From Pseudomonas sp. PD9R (lineage in GTDB: Bacteria; Pseudomonadota; Gammaproteobacteria; Pseudomonadales; Pseudomonadaceae): 64,000 nt of DNA. Positions 54,671 through 61,357 of the stretch are shown here, piece by piece. The stretch lies in assembly GCF_019200975.1 (NCBI RefSeq), contig NZ_JAHTMR010000005.1, positions 84,144 to 148,143 of the forward strand. The letters run 5' to 3'. The translations under genes were made by a program, and so were the position numbers. The notes below the pieces were generated by a model, which was not told the origin of the DNA, ran no database searches, and was given only the letters and a program-made list of their open reading frames with translations. Position 1 is the first letter of the stretch. Each line of letters starts with the position of its first letter.

Positions 54671-54691
54671 CCACCATCACTTACGCGGACT

Positions 54692-54718
54692 ACCTGCCTG
54701 TGCAACTCACAGGCAGGT
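54692..54718. terminator. Hairpin between two convergent accessory genes
   Basis: ACCTGCCTGTG, 5-nt loop, CACAGGCAGGT: a perfect 11-bp stem 22 bp after paralogue 2 and 30 bp before the end of the opposing gene. It lacks a T-run on either side. Confidence 0.55.
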
Positions 54719-54747
54719 AAAAACACTACAAACACCAACTCATTCAA

Positions 54748-56226
54748 TTAAATCAGCACATCAACCAACGTCACTGGCGAGCGCTCGGCATTAGGGTTCT
54801 GGTCATCATAAATTTCGTAATAAACCCGTATCGCAGGGTGATTTCCCGTATCCCGCACAATAATCCAGGGCACCTTTATTTTGATGTCGCCCCCAGGAGG
54901 TTCCTCCCCCGATACGATGTAAGGCCTGACGGCTGTTCTCATCCAATAGACCCGAATTTTTTCGCCTTTTTTTGCTGGCTGGTAGAGTTCCAGGGTAATG
55001 TTTGCATCCTGCTCGTAGTCGTCGACGATCAACTTGTTCTCAAGTTCTGAAACAGCTCCGCATACCAGGACTTTGGGCAGATTGGGGTTGAGCGGGTCGG
55101 GTTCATCGGGATTTTCCGGGCCGATTTTCGATAAGTTGAACCTTACAGGCGGCGCGTTTTCAGCCAGAAAGGAAAGCGATCGACGCATCAATTTATAACT
55201 GACGTTCAGATCCTGTTCGCCTCCTGTTATGAAGTCATACTGATTTTTGAGTGCTAACCATGGCACATCGATAGCCACTGGGAATGCCGGTTGGGAGCCG
55301 AGGTAATGCGGTTCAAGTTCGGTCGTCCCGACGGTCACAATCACTCGATCCTCGGGCAACGAGTTGTCGAGTTTATGTATTCTGACCTGCACGGGGTAAA
55401 TGGCATCTCGACGATCAATCACGCCATCGATGTCTGCCAGCGGCACTGTCGGAGCAGGTAATGGCACTGGAGACGGCAAGGGTTTCAGGGCGGCTTCTAC
55501 GGGTTGCCGCGTCGACTCGCCACTCGGATTACCCGCACGGTCCATCACAACATAGGTCACGTGGCGCAACCCTTCGCCCATGTTGCGGATCAGGTCACCG
55601 GTCAATGTCAGCACCACTGGCTGGGTGTAATTGGCGCTGGTCAGCGGTTCGCTGTTGATTTGCTGTGAAGCCCCATCGAGCGGATCCTCCCACTTTCCTA
55701 TAATGACGTCTCCCGGCGACTGGGTGGCGTAAGTCGGGACCGTGGTTTCAACCTGGTCGTCATGGGTTTCCAGATAGTGGGTTGTGACACCTGCTTCGAT
55801 GACCTCTGCTGGAAAGATCAATTTATTACCGACAAGGTTAAGCACCGGCGCTTTGGAATCGATGGTGAGCGTGAGCACCTCCGACTCCACCGTTTGACCG
55901 GTATATATCGTTACCGTGTATTGAACCGTGTGTTCGCCATCGTCCAGGTACCTGATTGGCACCATGATGAAGAGATCGGAAGCGGGGACCGGTGCGGTCC
56001 AGGATTTAGAACCGATGGGTGTGCTGGCGCCATCCCAATGGAGCACCACTTTCTCCAACTCTTCGGGTGACGGATTGGAAATGGGCCACATATCAAACTC
56101 AATCTTGAGCTCCTTGCCCAAGGCACTACTGGGTAACAGTCCTGTTTGCCCGCCATTGATGTCATCAAGGATGTCGTCATTAAAAGGTTTCGGGAGCAGA
56201 GCGAATTCGTCAAAAGGCTGGGACAC
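54748..56226 (-). CDS. Repetitive Ig-like/beta-rich protein without signal peptide, paralogue A
   Basis: About 492 residues from GTG 56226 (GGAGG at good spacing); a TTG six codons earlier is possible. Beta-sandwich-like units recur: HTVQYTVTIYTGQTVESEVLTLTIDSKAP, VPTYATQSPGDVIIGKWEDPLDGAS, GLRHVTYVVMDRAGNPSGES, and a last unit with IRVYWMRTAVRPYIVSGEEPPGGDIKIKVPWIIV. It is homologous to the gene at 58886 (shared NLSKIGPENPDEPDP / NFSLIGPPRPDPDPDW stretch). No signal peptide, lipobox or membrane helix is seen, which is odd for such folds. Function unknown. Confidence 0.82.
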   Translation of the reverse strand: MSQPFDEFALLPKPFNDDILDDINGGQTGLLPSSALGKELKIEFDMWPISNPSPEELEKVVLHWDGASTPIGSKSWTAPVPASDLFIMVPIRYLDDGEHTVQYTVTIYTGQTVESEVLTLTIDSKAPVLNLVGNKLIFPAEVIEAGVTTHYLETHDDQVETTVPTYATQSPGDVIIGKWEDPLDGASQQINSEPLTSANYTQPVVLTLTGDLIRNMGEGLRHVTYVVMDRAGNPSGESTRQPVEAALKPLPSPVPLPAPTVPLADIDGVIDRRDAIYPVQVRIHKLDNSLPEDRVIVTVGTTELEPHYLGSQPAFPVAIDVPWLALKNQYDFITGGEQDLNVSYKLMRRSLSFLAENAPPVRFNLSKIGPENPDEPDPLNPNLPKVLVCGAVSELENKLIVDDYEQDANITLELYQPAKKGEKIRVYWMRTAVRPYIVSGEEPPGGDIKIKVPWIIVRDTGNHPAIRVYYEIYDDQNPNAERSPVTLVDVLI

Positions 56227-56320
56227 AGCAACCACCTCCAGCAATCAAGGGCAAAATCAGCAACTTGCCTGCGCTCACCCGAATGTAGGAAGTGTCCATT
56301 TACGCTCAGTTTTTGACGTT

Positions 56321-56342
56321 CGTATACTGTCATAAATAACAG
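56321..56342 (-). promoter_or_regulatory. Shared upstream element, copy 3
   Basis: On the minus strand it starts CTGTTATTTATGACAGTATA, matching copy 2 at about 18 of 22 bases. It lies 95 bp upstream of the GTG of paralogue A. Its presence before genes of two unrelated families on opposite strands argues for a regulatory site and not just a duplicated gene flank. Confidence 0.5.
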
Positions 56343-56354
56343 GTTGACCAGACC

Positions 56355-56391
56355 AAAAAACGTACAAGCACCCGGTGCCTGTACGTTTTTC
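56355..56391 (-). terminator. Rho-independent terminator of the autotransporter gene
   Basis: On the minus strand AAAAACGTACAGGCACC pairs with GGTGCTTGTACGTTTTTT, a long stem ending in six Ts, 43 bp beyond the autotransporter stop. Confidence 0.9.
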
Positions 56392-56434
56392 ATTTGTGCC
56401 AATACTGAAGCGAACAGGTACTGCTATCGCTGCT

Positions 56435-58654
56435 TTACCAGTTGTAACGAACGCCGATGTTAGCGCCCCAGGGTTGTTCGATCTTGTCACCATTGCTGTA
56501 GTCGAAATCAGCGTGCACTGAGACCTTATCGGTCAATGTCATGGCGACACCCAGCCCCAATTCACCTCGGGAACCCGATAGATCATTGTTGAACCGGTTG
56601 TTGTTGACCTGAACTTCGTTGTTGTTGGCGAACTCATGAACATAGGCCGCACGAAAATAAGGCTGCAGCTGCTTGCCATCATCCAGCAAAAAATTTCGCC
56701 CGACCGTTGCGCCCAGCTTGCCGAGCAAGGATCGGGTACGATCACCGTCCGCTGAAAGACCGTTGTCCAGGTCATAATCCTGACCCTGAACGATCAGGCC
56801 TGCCAGTTGGGCGAATGGTTCAACAAAGTATTCATTGTCCAGTTTGATGTGGCGGCCAAACTCCAGCGACGCACCGACACCGTTGTTGTTGTAGCTACCC
56901 TTGGTTTGTTTGCCGTCACTCAGCAGCACCTTTGACTCGTTCTTGAAGCGGTTGAACTTAAGCACACCATCAAAATAGTAGCCTTTGTCATCCAGCCACG
57001 TGGTGTAGGCACCCAGATAGTAGCTGTCGACGTTGCCGGTCGAGCCATGACTCAGGTCGAGGTCGGACTTGCTGTAACCACCCAGCAAACCCACCAGCCA
57101 ATGGCCGCTGCCGACTGGCAATGGCGCATCGGCACCAAACGAAAAGCCCTGCTGGGTTTGCTGATAACCCACGCCGGAGCTGGCACTGACATCGAACTTG
57201 TTGCCATACGCTCGAATCCAGCCACCCGCCTTGCCTTCGTCCATGCGCACTTCACCCATGCGCGTGCGCAAAGTGCTCAGTTCGCCATACCAGATGGTAG
57301 GTGCGGTGTTGAACAACGCCAAAATCGACTGTGTGCCCGGGCTGATGACGCGTGAAGCCGTATTCAGGACCCAGTCGTTGTTGCCTTGCTTGATCAAGTC
57401 GTAGGAAAAAGCACCCAGCTCAACCGGGCCATTGAGCAACGAGAAGGTGGCGTCGCCACTGGCAATGTGGACGACAGGGATAGTGTCGAGACCGACAGGG
57501 TCGGCACCACTGCTGCTCATTGCCACCGTGTGGCTGCCGGTGGCGGTACCAATAACGTTGAGGGTGTCGACCTGGCCGGTGGCGAAATTCACATCCATGA
57601 TAAAAGTGCCGTTACCGGACAGATTTCCTACGTTGAGCTTGTAGAAGTCAGTCGGGCTGCCGAACTGGATCTTGCCGCCAGCCATTGACAGGTTGGCAAC
57701 GTCACCATCGCCGACCATTATCCATGTCGCATTACTGTTCACGGACAGGCGGCTGACATTCTCCAGGCGACCGGTCAATGTCGAGGCGTTCTGCAGCGTG
57801 ACATTGGCTGTATTACCGGCCTGCACCACGATATCGCCCACCAGATGGGTGTTACTGTCGCTGACGTTGACATTGACTAAAGCATTGCCGCCCCTGACGT
57901 CCAGCAGGGTGCCGTTCCCGCCCCTGAGGGTTGAGCCGTTGCTTACATTGATATCGGCCTGCGGTGCGTCGGTACCGATGCCTTGAATGACAATCGCTGA
58001 TCCGTTCAACCCCACGACATGAGTGTTATCAAGGTTCAGCGTGCTACCGCGGGGTTGAGTGGGATCGTCGCGTACCATAATACCGTTCTGACCACCCACA
58101 ACAGTGCTGCCAGCAGTCGCCGACAAGGTACTGTCGAACATCACCAGACCAACACCATTGGCATCGGTGCCTTGCACTGTGCTGTTGCGCAGATTGAGGG
58201 TGCTGCCGTTACCGACCAGCGCGCCCCGTGCACCACCGCGGATAATGCTGTTGTTTTCGACTGTGGCCTCTGAGCCGGCACCACTTGGTGTGGCGCCCAG
58301 GCTTATCGCGGTCGTGGTGCCGTTGATAACGCTGTTATTGATGACGCCCTTACTGTCAACCAGCGTTAAACCAACGTTCGTGCCGGTGGCTGTGACGACA
58401 CTGCCGTTGAGATTGACAGTAGAGCCCGAAGCAGCACTGATTTGCTCGGTGGAAGCGGACGTTGCGTTCAAGGTGGCCGAATTGAACAGTGAGTAGCTGT
58501 TAAGTGGCGTCGCCGCGTTGATATCTTCGATGCGGTTATCCACCGGGATGTTTGCGGCCAAGGCTTGTTGGGCGAGTAAAAGCAGCGGTGCCACACTGAT
58601 GAACTTCAGCGTGATCGTGATGGGATTGAGGCTCAATGCGTTCGGGATCGACAT
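56435..58654 (-). CDS. Classical (type Va) autotransporter, pertactin-like
   Basis: About 739 residues. The signal peptide (ITLKFISVAPLLLLAQQALA) is followed by a beta-helical passenger of about 420 residues rich in Asn/Gly/Ser/Thr (ENNSIIRGGARGALVGNGSTLNLRNSTVQG and similar turns). The last 270 residues are an autotransporter barrel: WIRAYGNKFDVSASSGVGYQQTQQGFSFGAD, GHWLVGLLGGYSKSDLDLSHGSTGNVDSYYLGAYTTW, ending in GVRYNW with the terminal aromatic needed by the BAM complex. No protease triad or RGD motif was noticed, so an adhesin-type role is likely. A GTG four codons upstream is an alternative start. Confidence 0.93.
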   Translation of the reverse strand: MSIPNALSLNPITITLKFISVAPLLLLAQQALAANIPVDNRIEDINAATPLNSYSLFNSATLNATSASTEQISAASGSTVNLNGSVVTATGTNVGLTLVDSKGVINNSVINGTTTAISLGATPSGAGSEATVENNSIIRGGARGALVGNGSTLNLRNSTVQGTDANGVGLVMFDSTLSATAGSTVVGGQNGIMVRDDPTQPRGSTLNLDNTHVVGLNGSAIVIQGIGTDAPQADINVSNGSTLRGGNGTLLDVRGGNALVNVNVSDSNTHLVGDIVVQAGNTANVTLQNASTLTGRLENVSRLSVNSNATWIMVGDGDVANLSMAGGKIQFGSPTDFYKLNVGNLSGNGTFIMDVNFATGQVDTLNVIGTATGSHTVAMSSSGADPVGLDTIPVVHIASGDATFSLLNGPVELGAFSYDLIKQGNNDWVLNTASRVISPGTQSILALFNTAPTIWYGELSTLRTRMGEVRMDEGKAGGWIRAYGNKFDVSASSGVGYQQTQQGFSFGADAPLPVGSGHWLVGLLGGYSKSDLDLSHGSTGNVDSYYLGAYTTWLDDKGYYFDGVLKFNRFKNESKVLLSDGKQTKGSYNNNGVGASLEFGRHIKLDNEYFVEPFAQLAGLIVQGQDYDLDNGLSADGDRTRSLLGKLGATVGRNFLLDDGKQLQPYFRAAYVHEFANNNEVQVNNNRFNNDLSGSRGELGLGVAMTLTDKVSVHADFDYSNGDKIEQPWGANIGVRYNW

Positions 58655-58885
58655 AGTGAAAAACACCCTTGAACTGAAAATCAGGTTTCAAATTCGGCGG
58701 ATATCGCACGGAAAAATCGCACAGGGAAATCGGCCAAGACTGACAAAGGCGGGGAGAATATCGGGGTGATTGGGTAAGGTATGTAGGACTTATCTGAAGG
58801 CAACCATGGACAAGCCAGGCGCGCAGAAACACCCAGAGGCTTACGCCTCTGAGTGCTTTCTGTCAGTTTCATCTTCAGTTTCACC

Positions 58886-60916
58886 TCAGGGTATCGGACA
58901 AGCGCCGCTACCATCAAACATGGCAATCCAAGACTTTGCCTCCAGAGATGTGATGGGGCCTGTTTCACCAACCATCTCGAAAGAGTATGTCACCACGGCA
59001 TTGGCCTCTCTTTCGTCTGCCGGGTCGTAAGTTGGTGCAATGTGCGTGCTGTAGGGCTCAATCCGCCATTCGAACCCCGTAGCAGGGAACCCCGCGTCTC
59101 CCAACGTAATTGTCTCTGTCTTGATTGCCGACGAGATCGGCGTCGTTCCGAAGCGTCCCGAGTAGGGGGTCCAACGCAACGTAACTTCACCGTCGATAAT
59201 GTCATACGAGGACAGATCCGGAACTGTGACTACAAGAGCATGGTCCGGCCCATCCAGATGATCACATATGAGAAATCGCGCTGGCGGATCTGTATCGAGC
59301 GCCTTGAATTTTGGAGCTACAGGGTTCACCGAAATGGCGTCGACAACGACAGTAGTGACCTTCGACTTCTGTCTGTTGGCAACGGGGACGTTGGGCCCAC
59401 CAATAGTGTAATGAACGGGTATCCGACCCTTTCCGGCGGCGAAAATGTAAGACCATGGAATGAAGACAAAGACTTCCGCACCGGCCGATTCCGTTGTTAT
59501 CGTGAATGTCGCTTCTGTTACCAGCTCACCGTTCCAGAAGAACTCGATCGTTTCACCCGCTGTAACAGGGGTATAGAGGTTAAAAGTGAATGTGGCGCTC
59601 TCCCCTTCATCATCTCTTACCAACTCATCGTCCCCACCGACACCCGACTTACCGGTCACTACCCCTTCCAACAAGGCAGGGTTTGGCGAGTCAGGCCAAT
59701 CCGGGTCGGGGTCCGGACGAGGAGGCCCAATGAGCGAAAAATTGGTTTTGAAAATGTCTGCACTCGGGCCAAACACCACTTCGCCACGCTTGACGCTGTA
59801 GCCGACCACAACATCTTTCTCACCGGCAGAGACATTCCCATACTCGGCCTTCATGGTGCTGGCGGGAACATCAATCAGAATAAGAATGGGCTGCTCGGTG
59901 CCAACCCTGTAGGGCTCCAGCGGGACACCGCCCCAGGAGGCATGAACCATATCTCCCGCTTTCCACCCGTCATACCTGTCGATTTCTACCAACACCGGCC
60001 CGGCGGCAGTTTCCTGATCGATCACCGCACCATCGGCCGCGACAGGCACCTTGGGTTTCTGCAAATTAGTCGGCAGAGCCCCCAACGTCACGTCGAGCTT
60101 GGTGTACCCCGATAAATTGCTGCGATTCTTATGACTGTCGAACAGCACATAGATGATGTAAAACTCGCCATCTCCGTTTGCAATGATGTAGTCCCTTGGA
60201 AAAGGTACTTTGCGGTCAGCACCAATTGTTATCGGGCCGGAAACGGGAGGAAGTGTTGCGGGATCTTCCGGCAAAGGCGCTTTGGCATACCAGTACACGA
60301 CTGTGTCACCGGGGGCCTGGTCCCCGCCTACATAAACCGGAATGGTGCCGGATATTGCACCGACATTGGCGTCGGTTATCCATTTGTCCGCAACCGCGAA
60401 CTCCATGGGCGGCGGTTCGGGTGGGGACGTATGTTCGTACGGTTTGGTGATATCACTGATTAGCGCGACCGGACTGCTTTCATCTGGTTGCCCTGTATAG
60501 ATTATCAACTTGTATTTGAAAGACCACGGGCCCTCAGGTAGCAATGCGCTTAACGGGACAATGAAGTCGCCCGTATAACTCGCTGCAAAGCCCCCCGTGA
60601 ATATTAATGGACCTAGAACGCTGACGAAGTCGGCCTCATCAGGTGTGTGCCCGGGAGCCATGAACAACTCCAGCGTATCTTCATCGGGAGGAAAGGTGCC
60701 ATCGCCGGGATACTCGGCATAGTTATCCCATAACGGAATGTTCAACTTCATCCCGAACTGCTTGATCTTGGGACCGTCCAGACGACCTTCAGCATCGAGA
60801 ACAGCATCAATGACCGAGGGTTTGAGGACCAGCAGTTCCTGCGCACGTTGAATCCGCACCCTTCGATATTCTTCCCGCGCCAGCGCTGACTGACGGTTTT
60901 TATCCACGGCTGTCAT
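58886..60916 (-). CDS. Repetitive Ig-like/beta-rich protein without signal peptide, paralogue B
   Basis: 676 residues, GGAGAG before the ATG. It begins with a charged helical stretch (MTAVDKNRQSALAREEYRRVRIQRAQELLVL), then repeated beta units: WSFKYKLIIYTGQPDESSPVALISD, VYVGGDQAPGDTVVYWYAKAPLPEDP, VLVEIDRYDGWKAGDMVHASWGGVPLEPYRVG, FNLYTPVTAGETIEFFWNGELV. Proline/aspartate linkers (RPDPDPDWPDSPNP) join them. It is a longer homologue of the gene at 54748. No signal peptide or secretion signal was recognised. It lies upstream of the autotransporter on the same strand, 230 bp apart. Function unknown. Confidence 0.82.
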   Translation of the reverse strand: MTAVDKNRQSALAREEYRRVRIQRAQELLVLKPSVIDAVLDAEGRLDGPKIKQFGMKLNIPLWDNYAEYPGDGTFPPDEDTLELFMAPGHTPDEADFVSVLGPLIFTGGFAASYTGDFIVPLSALLPEGPWSFKYKLIIYTGQPDESSPVALISDITKPYEHTSPPEPPPMEFAVADKWITDANVGAISGTIPVYVGGDQAPGDTVVYWYAKAPLPEDPATLPPVSGPITIGADRKVPFPRDYIIANGDGEFYIIYVLFDSHKNRSNLSGYTKLDVTLGALPTNLQKPKVPVAADGAVIDQETAAGPVLVEIDRYDGWKAGDMVHASWGGVPLEPYRVGTEQPILILIDVPASTMKAEYGNVSAGEKDVVVGYSVKRGEVVFGPSADIFKTNFSLIGPPRPDPDPDWPDSPNPALLEGVVTGKSGVGGDDELVRDDEGESATFTFNLYTPVTAGETIEFFWNGELVTEATFTITTESAGAEVFVFIPWSYIFAAGKGRIPVHYTIGGPNVPVANRQKSKVTTVVVDAISVNPVAPKFKALDTDPPARFLICDHLDGPDHALVVTVPDLSSYDIIDGEVTLRWTPYSGRFGTTPISSAIKTETITLGDAGFPATGFEWRIEPYSTHIAPTYDPADEREANAVVTYSFEMVGETGPITSLEAKSWIAMFDGSGACPIP

Positions 60917-61177
60917 GTCTGTTGCTCTCCATCACGGATCAGTTTTTGCCATGAGTACTGCGATGGCCACGAGAGGCTGTGGCGGCAGGCATGAGCACTG
61001 CCGGGGCGGGATCAACGCACCGTCCGGAAGGCGCATTGCCGCTGGAGCCATGTCCGGATTAAGCACCTTTTGCGCAGGACGCGTAACTGTCAAAGTTGAC
61101 AGGTCGCTCGGGTTTATTTTCGAAATGCCAGGCAGCCGACTAATGCGCAAACGAGCGCAGTTCAACCACACGTATCG
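60917..61177. other. Intergenic stretch upstream of paralogue B
   Basis: No gene recognised. On the minus strand a short segment near 61090, TCAACTTTGACAGTTACGCG, loosely recalls the shared element of this block (TTTCTGACAGTAGC) but is too degenerate to call. It probably includes the promoter of the 58886-60916 gene. Confidence 0.4.
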
Positions 61178-61280
61178 TGTAGGAGCTGTCGAGTGAAACG
61201 AGGCTGCGATCTTTTGATTTTGCTTTTTAAAGACAAGATCAACAGATCGCGGCCTCGTTTCACTCGACAGCTCCTACAGA
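61178..61280. repeat. REP pair, type A variant (downstream of lapA)
   Basis: Long inverted arms (GTAGGAGCTGTCGAGTGAAA ... TTTCACTCGACAGCTCCTAC) with inner AGATCGC/GCGATCT pieces. The GAGTGAAACGAGG variant of the core is shared with 19152-19238. Confidence 0.9.
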
Positions 61281-61300
61281 GCGTTCAGATTACGGGCGAT

Positions 61301-61341
61301 AAAAAACCCGCCATTCCTTCCATAGGGATGGCGGGTTTTTG
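61301..61341 (-). terminator. Rho-independent terminator of lapA
   Basis: AAAAACCCGCCATCCC on the minus strand pairs with GGAATGGCGGGTTTTTT; T-runs are present on both sides. It lies 17 bp beyond the lapA stop. Confidence 0.92.
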
Positions 61342-61357
61342 CGTCTCAGTTTTCAGG

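Larger units (their letters stand above)
56227..56434. other. Intergenic region with shared element and terminator
   Basis: No gene seen. It holds the inverted copy of the shared upstream element and the terminator of the autotransporter gene, annotated separately. Confidence 0.6.

Noticed and set aside
58853..60115. Long + strand frame (420 codons) across the minus-strand Ig-like gene
   Set aside because: Cys/Arg/Asn-rich with no repeats of its own; the minus strand frame is longer, has a ribosome binding site and shares homology with 54748-56226.
60932..61171. Minus-strand 79-codon frame upstream of paralogue B
   Set aside because: No ribosome binding site, no recognisable protein features, and it runs into the REP/terminator region; treated as non-coding.
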